A DNA stretch of 64,000 bases from Ottelia alismoides (lineage: Eukaryota > Streptophyta > Magnoliopsida > Alismatales > Hydrocharitaceae), in the NCBI GenBank assembly GCA_037367405.1, contig JAZKJV010001876.1, positions 2,170,001 through 2,234,000 of the forward strand, read 5' to 3'. How positions within the stretch are numbered: the stretch's first letter is position 1; every line of letters begins with the position of its first letter. The translations under genes and the position numbers were made by a program. The notes beneath the pieces are model-generated. The model made no database searches. It had not been told where the DNA came from and saw nothing but the letters and a program-made list of their open reading frames with translations. Shown in pieces: positions 23,301 to 35,263 of this stretch.

Positions 23301-26300
23301 AGAAGCTCGGGCGTATGATTTGTAATGAAAAAGGCATTATAATCTTCGCCATTCACTGGGAGAACCATAGATTGAAAAATGGTTTTTGTATATTTACAAC
23401 TTTCCAGCATATGTTTCCAATATTTATATTCATTTTTGCAACGAATGCACCATTAAGGAGTATGATCTCTCAATTTGACCATAGGCCATTTGTGGGTGCT
23501 TGTTGTGAAATAACATCCAGAGAAAATAATGTACTGTCAGATGGAAAGTTTTTTTTCGGAAAAACGTTCATGAAAGAGTGAGATTATACCGCCATGTTGC
23601 AAGTAGATTTTATTATTTATCCCAACCTTAGTAACAGAAGAATTTGCTGATGGACAATTATATCATCACTCGCCTCGCAAAATTTTAAACTTAGAAAATC
23701 TCCCCACAGGATTAACGATACACGAGCTTCAAATGAGGTGTGCAGGCTTCTATTGTGTGACCTTAGTCCAGTTAATACAATTGAACTCAAATTCTTCAAA
23801 ATCGCTTCACATTTCATTGAATAAATTTAATTTTCTAATTGGAATAAATCGAAATCACTAATTCTTCATTGAATTCGCCCCGACATTTAATCTAGGTGTA
23901 GTTGTAATGTTCTTTACTGGACTTAGATTGAACTTAACCGAGTTAATGCCAATATAAGATTTTTCCCGATTAAATCATATCTGAGTACGGTGCCTGCGTT
24001 TATAGATCCCAAAATAAAAGAGATATTGTAATTTTTTTCGATTGATCGGTTATAGATCTGATATGCGAGAAGGCGTTGTTGTGATCCATTAGCAGACAGC
24101 TACATGCATCTAGTGGCAATATGATAAGTAAATTCATCGAATTCTCACATGCCATTTTAAACGATGAGTCCTTTTCACATGTAAAGACCAATCAATCCTG
24201 GTTTTGATAAGCAAAGAAAGTCGTTTCCCAAACCATTAACATTGGCTTATTCTATCTAAAGATCCCACAACCTTTCCTCTCCGTTCTGGAATGAAAACCA
24301 ACAAGGGGCCAAATCGTTGGTCAAAATTCGAGGCACGCTGGTGTTTTGATTAGGATGGCATCCTCAAAGAAAATTGCACCACATAATTCGACAATAGTAT
24401 ATATACACACATGCACGTGCGTACATACACATGCTCGTGATTTCAGATGCAATTGCCGCAAACTTATAAACATAGATATTCTTGGCATAATCCTGAAAAT
24501 CGCTCCATCTTTGAAAGTAAAACCTTGACTTGGGAGCCCTATATTTTGAGATATCTAAGAGTTACATGTCTTTTTCTTCATAGCTCATGCATACTGCTAT
24601 GCTTGTATCTATGGTAATTACCTATGAAAATGATAAAAAAAATTAAATCTGGTCATCAAACTATTAAACGCACAATTGCCAGTGTGCACCAAATCCTTAA
24701 TGTCTATAGTTACGAACTGAAGAATTTTCTAAGTTGTCTAGCTTGCACATCTTCCAAATTTCTTGATTGTCTAAAATGTGATCACGAATCACGTTCAATT
24801 TCATCATCTACTTTAGAATAAGGTATTCAAAATCCCCTGGAACATCCACCCAATTTCAATGTCGTATGTGAACTTCGACAAGCAACAATATGGCACTCGA
24901 TCTTTAAGATTTGTCTCAAATTATTATTTTTTAACTAATGTGAATTCAGGCAAAAAAGATAAAACAAATAACTAAACTTCATTAGTCGCTCACCATAAAT
25001 GCTAATTTTAAATTCCACGCACGACATAGAAAGTGGGTGTATAATTCAAGAACTTTTATGTAATTAACTGTTTATTGAATTCAAAATTTTGCCATAAATC
25101 ATGGGGATTCCATATTCAAAAGCACACAAGAAGGAGAGCAAATACTAGATAATGCATTTTAATTACAACTGTCACATCTAATTCATAATAAAAGATCATA
25201 ATTACACTATTATCAATTTTCATTAAAAAATTCCATATCTTGAAGAAAAAATAATTTGCAACATTCTTAATTCAACTAAACCCTTCTCTAAAAAGTAAAG
25301 AACAAGAAGGAACATTCTTCCTATCATCTAGCATGTACAACTCTTCCATACCATAACTAATAAGATACTCATAGCCTCACATCATCATGGTCCCCACTCT
25401 GAAAAACTAATAAGATAATAATAATGACCTGTGGCTGTCAATAGAACTATGTGTTGTTTTCTCCTATATCAACAAGCCACTCATTAGGCTCATTAATGGG
25501 ATAGATCTTGCAATTGGAACGAGGAATATATCCTCTACCACATGCACCTACTGCAATGAGCAATTTCAACTGAGGATTCGCTTTTGGATAGTTATTCTGG
25601 CAATGTCCTACATCACAAAGTTGTCAAGAGGGATTTACTTTTTAGTTTCACCGTACTTTGCAATTAGCGTTTACTTTCTCAAGTACGAACAACTATATAA
25701 AAATTAACGGGAGATAATTATGTATGTACAGGTATTCATGTACACCAAATAGTCCTTACTGTGGACAACGTTAAATGAATAAAAAATTAAGAAAATAAGG
25801 TACATAAAAATAAAAATAATGTTTTCAAATGGTGCAACTGTGCAAGTGACACGGCTGGAGAAGCAGTTGACTAGAATTGATAGGTGGTGCCAAAGGTGGA
25901 TGCTTAGATGTATCTCACCTCACTGTTTCCCCTTGTATCTACCACTTTCCGAAGGGCTACGAAGTGTATTTTCATTGCAGTAGATTGACATTCATATGAT
26001 CATAATGTTGTATGTCACACACTCCTTTAGTTAACATTTTGAAATGATGCAAATCAATTCTTATGGCTTATGGCACATGTTTTTCCCTGGTTATTTCACA
26101 TTTAACTATTTGTTCATACTGAACATCAGTTCATCTTTCTTGTTGTCATTTTGCGTAAGGGTGCTACACGACTGAAAAATATTCTCAACTAATTCTTTTG
26201 GCATCATTATCATCTTATTCTTATCGTTTCACTTTTCTTACCAATATCTACACGATTAAGGGGTTGGAAAATGATATATTTTATCTTTTATCTTAGCATA

Positions 26301-26751
26301 GAAAGTTCCAAATGCATATAAAAATTTATATTTTAGAGCACCCTCTAAAGGTAGACGAAATGATCTGAGAAAAATGGTCCTGTGACTGGAGAATGGACAG
26401 AGGGAATAGAGGTTACTGGAGCGCCTTTTAGGAAGAAAAGGTCATTGGAGCGCTTTTGAAATGATATTACTAGAGCAATGGGCCATCTTTCTGAGAAGAG
26501 AAGTACATTTCAATGCACCTTTTGCAAAAGTGAAACCTGCAAAATTGGTATCCCACATGTTTTAAAAGGGAGATTGCCGATGGAGAAGGTCCTCATCGAA
26601 GTTGCAATAAAAATGAGCCCGCAAGAGCAGATGTGATATACAGCTTTTCATGATTAAAAATAAATCTATATTTTCCTTTTCCTGTTAAGACATTTTATTA
26701 ATATTTGTTATTACATTACGATCCTAAGCCGAGAAATTGAACCTCGGGTAA
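23301..26751. other. AT-rich stretch with no recognised gene
   Basis: I see no coding region, RNA gene or transposon terminus that I can support here. ORFs of 60-88 codons on both strands have no recognisable domains and are typical of chance in AT-rich DNA. The part up to about 23480 might be more of the L1 relic. Confidence 0.5.
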
Positions 26752-26760
26752 ATATTTTAT

Positions 26761-27148
26761 GGGGAAAATGGGGCTGCCCCCAGGGGTAGCCAACATGGCT
26801 GCCCCCACCTTATTTTTCGCAAATTTTTTTATTTTTTTGGGAAAATATCACCATGTATATTCATCCCTATATCCCTCCTATATGTCATTCAAATTTCTTC
26901 AGAAACAGAGACTCCTACGGCCTCCATCCAGACGTCATTTTTTTAACGGTCGCGAGATTTTATAAATCGACCATGTCTGAATGGAGGCCGTAGGAGTCTC
27001 TGTTTCCGACAAAATTCGAATGGCATATAAGAGGGATATAGGGATGAATATACATGATAATATTTTTCAAAAAAAATAAAAAAAATTACCCAAAAATGGG
27101 ACGGGGCAGCCATGTTGGCTGCCCCCAGGGGGCAGCCCCATCAACCCC
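26761..27148. mobile_element. Mutator-like foldback element, 388 bp
   Basis: Two inverted arms of about 175 bp (26761-26935 and 26975-27148) face each other around a short loop. The ends read GGGGaaaaTGGGGCTGCC and, reversed, GGGGttgaTGGGGCTGCC. Inner arm blocks such as CAGAGACTCCTACGGCC and TATTCATCCCTATATCCCT are near identical in both. The element is flanked by a perfect 9-bp duplication ATATTTTAT (26752-26760 and 27149-27157). A 9-bp duplication with long inverted arms is the hallmark of Mutator-superfamily foldback or MITE elements. No transposase is encoded. Confidence 0.9.
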
Positions 27149-27289
27149 ATATTTTATCAGCATATATAAGAAAAATAATATATTTCATTAAGTTTCCCCA
27201 TGCTTTCTATAACTACTGATTTTCATTGATTTGTAAAGTCCCAACTACATTCTTGAATTATGACACTCTAAAGTCAGGACCCCAAATTT

Positions 27290-27760
27290 GACCTGCACAA
27301 CTTATTCAATGTCTTTTTGGAAAAAGTGGGATGAACCTCTATTAGAGGCACATCCAAAATATATATTATAAATTTAAAAAAGAAAAGAGTATTTAAATCC
27401 ACCAAGTCTCAAAAAAGGTGTTGGCATGCCCGAGTACATTCTCGAAATAAAATCTTACCCTAAAAAACAACAGCAGCATTCCTATTTAGTCACAGTGCCC
27501 AGACTAATGCATAAATCTTTATCCGTCCTTCCTCTGAGCCTAAACAACCTTTGCCAAGGAAAGCTTAAAACAAAACTTACACTCCAATGGACACCTGGAA
27601 TGTTCACGCTACACAACTCTACTGGTCAAGGGCATTGAAACAACAGGTGATCAACATCTTCAGCCACTTCTCCACACTTCAGTAGCCCTCCTCAACATAG
27701 AGGAAAATCCTGGCCTGTCGTGCTCCCGTCAAAATTTGTTCTCTTCTCAACAGTCACAGG
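27290..27760 (-). pseudogene. L1-type LINE 3' end, copy A
   Basis: Reversed, this matches 33500-33945 block by block: a zf-RVT region (AGGATTTTCCTC...GAAGATGTTGATCAC), then TCGAGAATGTAC and CATGCCAA, the GAGACTTG(G/A)TGGAT block and the CTCTAATnGAGG tail. It belongs to the same L1 family as copy B but lies in the opposite orientation. Its upstream part is cut near 27760, where the copia LTR begins. Not translatable. Confidence 0.7.
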
Positions 27761-27764
27761 AACA

Positions 27765-28018
27765 CCCACATCCAGTTGTTTAGTCCCACATCGACCGTTT
27801 GTGGGATGTGGAGACTTAGTGAGGACTACATAAAAAGCCCCCACCCTCTTGTAACAGTTGAGAAAGTGAACACAAGCCCTGTGAGGCGTTCTCCCGTGGT
27901 TTCATCCCGCTGCTTAGGGAGTAGGATTCCACATAAAATCTTGACCGCTCATGTTTCATATTTCTTTATTTTATTCCTATGTTTATCAATTCACTTCCGT
28001 ATTCCTCGTTTTCTAACA
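27765..28018 (+). repeat. 5' LTR (truncated) of the non-autonomous copia
   Basis: From CCCACATCCA to TTCTAACA. It matches 30206-30467, including the CTCTTGTAACA and GGGAGTAGGATTCCAC words, with about one change in ten by eye. The left edge abuts the L1 copy A relic. Confidence 0.75.
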
Positions 28019-28030
28019 TGGTATCAGAGC
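28019..28030 (+). other. Copia primer binding site
   Basis: TGGTATCAGAGC, an exact match to the tRNA-iMet-type PBS used by most plant copia elements, immediately after the LTR. Confidence 0.9.
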
Positions 28031-28259
28031 GGGTTCGATTCTCGAGCATTTTATGTCCGTTCATCATTTGTCCGAGATTCAATTTTTTGGTGTTGTAGCA
28101 TTGAAGATTATTGTTCATGTTATGAGAGAATTGTTCAAGAATTTCTGCATTGAAAATTGTTTTTATTTCTTGAGATCATGCCATACAAAGGAAACTAGGG
28201 TTCCAAACAGAAACCCTAATCTCAGCGGCGAAGCTGGTTCTCCAAGTAATAGGTAGCGA

Positions 28260-30144
28260 CGCTCCAATGCCTACATCAGCATCCCAGGCGGTCGCATCTT
28301 CAGCCATAGGTGATGCAGCCACAAACGTGAAGGGGATATATCCCATCCTATTGCGGTGCAAGACCAGCACTGGCAACAAGCAGTAGCATCTCCCCACGTC
28401 CTCCGCTCCAGGCAACGATGATGGAATCCAAGAGTTGGCGACGAAATCCTATCGAGGGTATCTTCGAGCCTACCCCTCCCCCCTTTCGAGCATCTCCCAG
28501 CCGTCAAGCCCTTCGATGTCTCCACCCTCATCATCGGCTTCCATACCCCACAATATGCAGGCGACATCATCGCCTCATGCTCCGATTCAAGCGGTTCCAT
28601 ACAGGGAACCCTCGACATCAAGTGCTTATCGTGGATGAACTGGTTCCATGGTGGGCTACAATTCCAAGTGGAGCACCACCTCCCCCCACTCCTCTCCTCT
28701 CATCCCCACTTTCATCTACATGAAGCAGTGGCGATGCTTAGGGATCCACCTCCCTCCAGTCAATGAAGGCGATGCACATTCAAGCCCTACGCGGTGCTAC
28801 TTCCAGGTGGTGCCACACCTCTCCAGTTCAACAGCGAGGGCACCCCTCGGGGTGTGCTCCCATCTCCTCGTGTGCCATCACGGCACTACTCCAGGCGACG
28901 GAGCCCCATTGTGTCGCCCCTCCGATCACGCTCCCAAATGACAAGAGAAGAAGCCCCATCGAGGGGCAGCTCGCGAGAGCAGGAACCCCCATCGATGACA
29001 GCTTTAAGATAGGGTCCAACTGGGAACCCTAAATAAGGGAGAAAGGGGGCCCATGTGGGCCGTGATTTCTAAAAAAGAGAGGGAGCTCAGTTTAAGATGC
29101 AACGTTTTAAAGAAAAAAGGAGGGGAACTGTGTTTTTAGGCCCAAATTTAGGCCCGTTTTAGAAAAAAATTGCAAAAAAAGAAAAGAAAAGCCATAAAAA
29201 AATGAATGGCTTATTTGAGAAAAAATGTGAAGGCTATTAAAAATGAATGAAATAGTCAGGAAAAAATTTTTGATTGAGAAAAAAAGACGATAAAAATTGT
29301 GACGGGTTATTTGATATTTTTTGTTTCTTTCCATTTTCTTGTCTTCTCCCAACTTTGTCGATGTCGATATTTTTTGACCAGTCGGGGAGAAAGGGGACTA
29401 TTGTGTAGAGTCACAGGTCGGATTACATATTCAGATTCTCCAATCCAGAGGCCATCCAGATTTCCAGACTCTACAGAGATGTTCATATTTCAGACTCGAC
29501 AATTAGGTTCTTAGTTTTCAGTTTGATTCACACATGCATGTGATCATCGGTTCAAGAGGTCCACATCTTTCTGGTTTTGTCAGCTCAAGGTTTTCATGTG
29601 TTCCATAGGGACTCCAAAGTAGAGATCACATTCCCTATGCCATGTGGGCTAGGGTTTTCATGTGATTTCATAGGGACTACAGAGTAAAGATCCCATTCTC
29701 CGAGCCAATATGGAAGAGACCCAGTTCTCCGACAATGACACTTTTCAGACTCCATTCTCTAGCAACCTTGGACTCCGACGAGGATGTCTCTACGGCTTTT
29801 TTTCAAGTTCGGCCCTTCAGAGAGATGGAGTAATTGTCCACATGATTCACAATCTTCTTCATGTGGTGGACTAGAGTTCTCCAGGTGAAGACTCATTTCT
29901 AGTTGCAGTAACTCTGACATGTACAGTACATAGCACATGCTCTCCGACGAGGAGATTCAGTTTGACTCACACTCCAGCATGTTTGTTCCTCCTCACCTGC
30001 ACGACATGAGAAGCAATGTCCTCGACAACAGTCGGCAATTGTGTTTGCATTGAGTTGATATTGTTCGTAGTGTCCTATAGCGTGAGTTTGAGATTTCATC
30101 TGTTTGTCCAAGTTGAGCATTGCATGCTCCAGCTTGAGAGGGAG
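28260..30144 (+). other. Internal region of the non-autonomous copia, no pol
   Basis: The first 770 bases are GC-rich with overlapping ORFs on both strands (for example 28418-28723 and 28648-28941) that read as Pro/Ser/Arg-rich low-complexity protein. No conserved domain is seen. The rest (29050-30144) alternates poly-A-rich and pyrimidine-rich tracts, with repeated words such as AGGGTTTTCATGTG, CATAGGGACT and TTCTCCGA. I cannot support a gene. Confidence 0.5.
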
Positions 30145-30467
30145 TGTTTAGAGTATGAGTATGCGTCACTTAAGTAGCGGATGAGTAAATGGATCAGGAT
30201 CCATTTACCACATCCATTCGTTTAGTCCCACATCGACCGTTTGTGGGATATGGAGACTCGGTGAGAGCTATATAAGAAGACCTCCATCCTCTTGTAACAA
30301 TTGAGAAAGTGAATAGATACACAAGCCATGCGAGGCATTCTCCTATGCTTTCATCCTGCTCCTTAGGGGGTAGGATTCCACGTAAAATCTTGAGCATTCA
30401 TATTTCATATTTCTTTATTATATTGCTTTGTTTATCAATTCGCTTCTGCATTCCTCATTTTCTAATA
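30145..30467 (+). repeat. 3' LTR of the non-autonomous copia
   Basis: 323 bp from TGTTTAGAGTATG to TTTTCTAATA. It is complete at its 5' end, unlike its partner. GAGCTATATAAGAAG at about 30266 is a good TATA-type promoter word in the right orientation. Confidence 0.8.
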
Positions 30468-30574
30468 AGGAGAATTGTGTATAAGATAATGATCTCTCAG
30501 GTGAGCTTCAGACAATATCATTGTAATGAAAACATCTTTTGTTTAACAACTTCTCCAATGTAATCCCTGGAAGG

Positions 30575-31718
30575 TTTGGTTCAAACTCAGTCTGGAACAA
30601 ATAGATTTCACCATCAATGGATCTATAAACGAAATCCCTGATGGCATTTGCAACAAAAATAAGCTGATATTTCTTAATTTAGGACGTAATCGTCGTAGAG
30701 ACAACGAGTCAAATCGTATCAGAAGCTATTCGAGGTTGTAGAGGTTGTCTTAAGCCATGGCTACATCATCGGTTGTTTGCTTGAGTTTGTGGAGAATTCG
30801 AGTTTGTTATATGTCACATCACGGTAAACAACATTATTGGCGATCTTCCTGCAAGCATGGCGAATTGTAGGGATCTCACCACCTCCAAGTTGTCGTGGAA
30901 TGAAAGTACATGTTTGATTTCGGGATGATGGAGAAATTAGGGAAACTATAGCTATCGAATATCTCTACAACAATTTTATCGGAACATTGCTAACATAACT
31001 TTTGAATTGCGAGAAGCTGTCTTCGATTTATTTTCACAGCAATTGTTTAAACAATCGATCTCATCAAGCATACACGATTTAACATCGGCGACTCGTTTAA
31101 TCTTGAGAGATAATCTTCTTAACGGAGAATTATCGGATATCTTTGTGAAGTTTGGCCAGCTCCTAGATCTTAAACTCGACAGGACATGTTCTCCAACTAC
31201 ATTCCCCCGATGATCGACAATATCAAGAGCCACTCGATTATGTCGAACCTCAGCAACAACAATTTATCCGCCAAGGTCCTTCTTGTGTTGGATAATCTAA
31301 AAATGCTCAAAAGTTTAGATATTTCACATTGACTGCAGCTGGGTCATCTCTTAAAAGTGGATGGCTCCTACAATTTCTCTGAACTAATAACAATCGAGTG
31401 GAGCATGTTTCTCGCTTCCTCTTTAAGGTCATTCTAGGGAAATCCGGGCCTATACATTTCAATCACAACAGTGACAACATGGTACAATCTAGCACTGAAT
31501 AGAGTTGCAACCGTGATCTTTCGAAGCTTCAACTCAGATTCGGTTGTTTTCCCCATGGTAGTGGTTATGATCGTAAGTTACACATTCCCAAGGCGTTAAA
31601 AGGTCAATATAGAATCCACAATGCACTAAGGATCTTCTATTAGTAATAAATAGTGTGATCGAAGCTACCAAGAACTTAAACAAGAATTACCTAGTCGAAA
31701 AAGACGCTCATTGAGGTA
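30575..31718 (+). pseudogene. LRR receptor-like kinase pseudogene (subfamily XI, PEPR-like)
   Basis: Fragments in changing plus frames read as leucine-rich repeats: NGSINEIPDGICNKNKL, NNIIGDLPASMANC, NNFIGTL, TRLILRDNLLNGELSDI and NLSNNNLS, matching the plant LRR pattern NxLxGxIP. After a GNPGL block (about 31440), near 31650-31715, comes VIEATKNLNKNYLVEKDAH, which resembles the start of the kinase domain in PEPR-type receptors (ATENLNEKYxIGRGAHG). Glycines of the nucleotide-binding loop are lost and the sequence stops there. Multiple frameshifts and stops rule out a product. This is the only likely host-gene relic in the window. Confidence 0.65.
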
Positions 31719-31959
31719 GGAGGAGTCATTGGACAAATGATATCATTTCTAAATGTGATGTGCTTTAATGGGAAAAAACATTAACATTTAACGGGTCTTG
31801 TTAACCTTCACAAAGAGAAGTTGATGGAAGTTAAGACAAGATTTTTTTTTAGACCAAGTTAATATAAGGTTATATCGTGTATGGTAAACAACTATCCATG
31901 GTTTTATGCGTCATTCAGAGTTATGAAGGGTTCAACACATAATTAAGAAAGTATAGAGG

Positions 31960-32230
31960 GATATAATTGTACAAATCCCTTAATTATACAACCAAAAAGA
32001 TGAACCAGTCCATGCATGCACATGAGTATATGCATAACAAAGTTGTGGAATATATCATGTGTTACTTAAGAACCCTAAGAAAGATTTCTCTCACCATGGA
32101 TATGAAGATGGGAATTAAAGGTTATGCATATGAAAATTGGCAATATGAACCAACACCGGAAAAGCCACTATTGGGTATTGTATAGCTTTGGTGGCAATCT
32201 TTTGATATGGAAGAGTAGAAGTCAATTTAT
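31960..32230 (+). pseudogene. Copia RNase H fragment
   Basis: The frame from 31967 includes HEYMHNKVVEYIMCYLRTL, KMGIKGYAYENWQ and, after a frameshift, a VLYSFGGNLLIWKSRSQ-like block, matching the copia series MxxVxRILRYLK, IxGYxDADWA and FVGGNLVTWxSKKQ. The aspartates are lost. It is isolated, with no flanking LTR. Confidence 0.65.
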
Positions 32231-32239
32231 GTGTTTGAG

Positions 32240-33089
32240 ATATGTTTGATATGTGTCGTGAATGCGGATTCTCATGTGTGCTTGTGTTGTCCCCACATAT
32301 GTTCCTTTCATGTGTTGACATTTTGTGCATATGTAGTTCATGTGTTGGCTTCGGTAGCGAGAGAAAGTAACATAAAGGGATGGGCATACACCCTTGAGTC
32401 CCTAGGTAGAAGATTAGACAAACTCGACCCAAGTGCTATGTTGATTGGGAGATGCATAGTCCATATATGCCCCAATGTAGTTCATGTGGTTACGCGACGA
32501 CATTCAAGGATACGAGGCATGTAGTCTTGTCTTCACTTTCAGCCATAGGATTAATATGGGAGGTTAATTAGGGTTGATCACTCAAATTGATTTCTCGTAT
32601 TGGTTCTATGAAGGTAGATCTTGGATGCAAGCAATGAAGAAGGTATCTTACTTATTTGTCGCGTATCCGGGGAAAAATGGAAGGTAGTCGTAGACCTTCC
32701 GACAATAGTGAGTGAGTGGGAAATCAGATCCTAAAATCAGATCTTGTACTCTAGCCCATGCCTTATTGTTGTAGACTCTTGAGGACGAGTAGTGGATCTT
32801 GGTTGATTTTCCATGATCGGTGTTCGCTCTACTTGTGGTTTCTTACTAAGGAGTTGGTCATTTTTTGAAATCAAATGACTTAGCTCATAAGTAAATGGAT
32901 GGAACGATGAGAACATATGTGTAGTTAGTAAAGGGACATGTTTGGAACTTAGTTAGGATGCATACACTTTACTTTATGCCTGCGGAGTACCCCCAATCTT
33001 AAGATACCTAAAGTCTTAGAGTCATATCGTGAGACCCTCATTGGTCAAAACCGCGGACTATCCATTCACTAATAAGGTAAAAATCGTAA
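32240..33089. other. No recognised gene
   Basis: I see nothing that I can support. The final part may contain more of the L1 relic that follows, but no ORF2 motif is readable. Confidence 0.4.
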
Positions 33090-33945
33090 AATGGACAATG
33101 GCACTTAAATATCTTAAAATGGTTGGGCGCGATTTCCGTTTTCTTGAGGGATGACTAGTCTGAAGAGGGCACCCTTTGTTACATGTACCCCAAGCTTTCT
33201 GTTGTTGTAGCCGGCGGGGAGGCTACTGTTGTGGATGTATGAGCAGATGGTTCGCGGACTCCTAATTTTGTGACCCAACTGTCGGACCAAAGAGTGGAAA
33301 AGTTTATTCGTCTCTCTGACAAGTTACCTAGGCTTGAAGTGCCATCATAAGATAGAGATTACTGATGTTGGAGAGATAGGACGTTCACGATCAAGAAGGC
33401 ATACAAGATGATATTAACTATGTTTGCATTGATAGATACTAAGACTTCTAGGGATTGTGCTAGGATTTGGTGATAGAATATTCCTATAAAGGTTAGGGTA
33501 TTCATGTGGTGAAGAGAGTGAGTTTTTACAAGAGCATGACGGGCCAGGATTTTCCTCAGTGTTGAGGGCTATCGAAGGTATGGTGGAGCGACTGAAGATG
33601 TTGATCACATGTTTTTTCTATTCCCAAGATCAGTAAAGTCATGGTGTAGCGCAAACATCCCAAATGTCCAATGGAGTGATAAAGTTCCATTTTGGGCATT
33701 GCTTGGCATAGATTCGTGAGGCTTAAAGGAAGGGCGGATGAAGATTTGCATGCTAGTCTGGGTGTCGTGGCTAGATAGGAATGATGTTGTCTTTAAGGGT
33801 GAGATATTTTATTTCGAGAATGTACTTGGACATGCCAAACCTCTTTTTGAGACTTGATGGATGTAAATACTCTTTTAAAAAAGATATAATATGTTTTTTA
33901 GATGGGCCTCTAATGGAGGTCCATCCCACCTTTTCTCAAAAAAAA
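33090..33945 (+). pseudogene. L1-type LINE ORF2 C-terminus and 3' end, copy B
   Basis: Broken plus frames read GRDFRFLEG, a region resembling LCYMYPKL, then a WADGSRTPNF-like block and FTIKKAYKM, IPIKVRVFMW and the EDVDHMFFLFP region, the usual order at the end of plant L1 ORF2 (the zf-RVT domain). A 3' tail with TCTAATGGAGG and a terminal A run (about 33936) follows. It is colinear with the reverse complement of 27290-27760. Dead copy. Confidence 0.7.
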
Positions 33946-34499
33946 ACCTAAAATGGTAACCTAAATGGTGGTGTCCTTTTGTAGAGTTCCCTCATATGTG
34001 AGAGTGTCCATTTCCCTTGACTACTTGCTTGTAAGTACTTTCCATCCAAGTATTGTTATTGCCTTACATCTGTATAGAATGGAATCTGTACTTAGCCCTT
34101 GCCCATGATGTATTCCTCTTCTGTGTGGTCCAACAGGTTCGCAGGACCCACCATTGCAGCAATAGCTGCTTTCTGATCGAGGAGCTTCAAGACCTTTCTG
34201 CACCATACATGATGCATTGTAGCTTTCGGTAGTTTAACATGTTCGATTTACTTCGCATACTTTTGTACTTTTGAAAGACTAGCATTATATATGTCATACT
34301 CAGATAGACTGTGGATGTATAACTCCCGTGTTTCGAACATGAATTTGTTACTTATGAGCTTGGTTCCTGAGTAATGAGATCCAAGACCACAACATTATCT
34401 ATGGTCTTAAATAGAGCCTGAGAGCATGGTTCCATAAACTCTCGAATATGATAGAATAACAGGGTTCACCATATATATTATCAATCATTCATTGTTTAT
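33946..34499. other. No recognised gene
   Basis: A short block near 34131-34210 looks weakly exon-like after a CAG, but no domain is recognisable. Nothing else can be supported. Confidence 0.4.
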
Positions 34500-35263
34500 G
34501 CATATACGACATCGAGGGATATGGTTTTCATTCTGATATATGTGGATCATATCATTAAGTTTGTTGTCCAAAGGATTGAAAATCCATCATGGGGTTTGTT
34601 GTCATCATTAGGGGTTCTCTAGACATATGGAAAATTAAGAAGCATGTAATAGTTGCCGGATACATTGCAAAATTTGGGTCTAGAGCCATGGCTCATATCA
34701 GTACTGAAATGACTTATGTCATCGATCTTAACTAACCTAACTACGGAGGTGTCTCGCCCTATGTAGTTCATGTGTGACAACCAAACAACCCTACTAACAA
34801 TCTAGCATTCCATGAGTGAACTAAGCACATTGAGATCGATTGTCATTACACCAAGGACATAATCCAAAAAAGCTTCATATCTTAGTCCCATGTCAGTTCA
34901 ACAGAACAGACAATTGATATATTCACTAAAGCACTCGTCAAGGAACCATTCCATAAGTGTTCATCAAAGCTGAGCATGATAGACATCTACACCCCAACTT
35001 GAGAGAGTGTGTTATAGTAATATTGTATTTTCAGTATGACATCTTTTTTTCCTTTTATGTGTAAGCCAACAAGGCATCTATGTGGCTCGACTGGGCAACC
35101 CCTTTTCACGTCTTGGGTTTCCCCTCTATATAAAAGGAACCCCAAGAGTCTGACTTTATAATAAACATATGATTATTCTTTTTTTAAAAAAATAAACACG
35201 ATTATTCCCTCTCTACAATGACTATATATGTAACTCGCACCCTTTACAAGCAACACTAATTGC
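34500..35263 (+). mobile_element. Copia III: internally deleted copia 3' end with LTR
   Basis: VFILIYVDHI at about 34525 is the RT YVDD region with an altered last aspartate. It is followed almost at once by RNase H words (SLDIWKIKKHVIVAGY, CDNQTTLL, then an [24 protein letters not shown] block with frameshifts), so the region between has been deleted. The tail TTGAGAGAGTG is the polypurine tract, and the LTR runs from TGTTATAGTAATATTG (35010) to about GCAACA (35263), with CTCTATATAAAAGG as a TATA box. It is related to copia II and copia IV. Confidence 0.7.

Larger units (their letters stand above)
27765..30467 (+). mobile_element. Non-autonomous copia-type LTR element, 2.7 kb
   Basis: The 5' LTR ends TTTTCTAACA at 28018 and is followed directly by TGGTATCAGAGC (28019-28030), the standard copia PBS. 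The 3' LTR 30145-30467 is preceded by the purine tract TTGAGAGGGAGTG. The LTRs share GTCCCACATCGACCGTTTG and the remainder to the end, but the first 70 or so bases of the 5' LTR are missing or replaced. The internal 2.1 kb has no gag-pol motif. Part of it (28260-29030) is GC-rich with proline/serine-rich frames. It looks like a short non-autonomous derivative of the TRIM/LARD type. Confidence 0.8.

Noticed and set aside
26759..26965. 68-codon ORF over the foldback element
   Set aside because: It spans one arm of a Mutator-like inverted repeat and has no independent support.
28418..28941. Pro/Ser-rich ORFs in the non-autonomous copia
   Set aside because: Several frames on both strands stay open because of GC-rich composition. 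No domain and no consistent frame.
34021..34206. Possible host exon near 34131-34210
   Set aside because: A CAG before a short open block looked like a splice acceptor, but no protein family is recognisable and no neighbouring exon was found.
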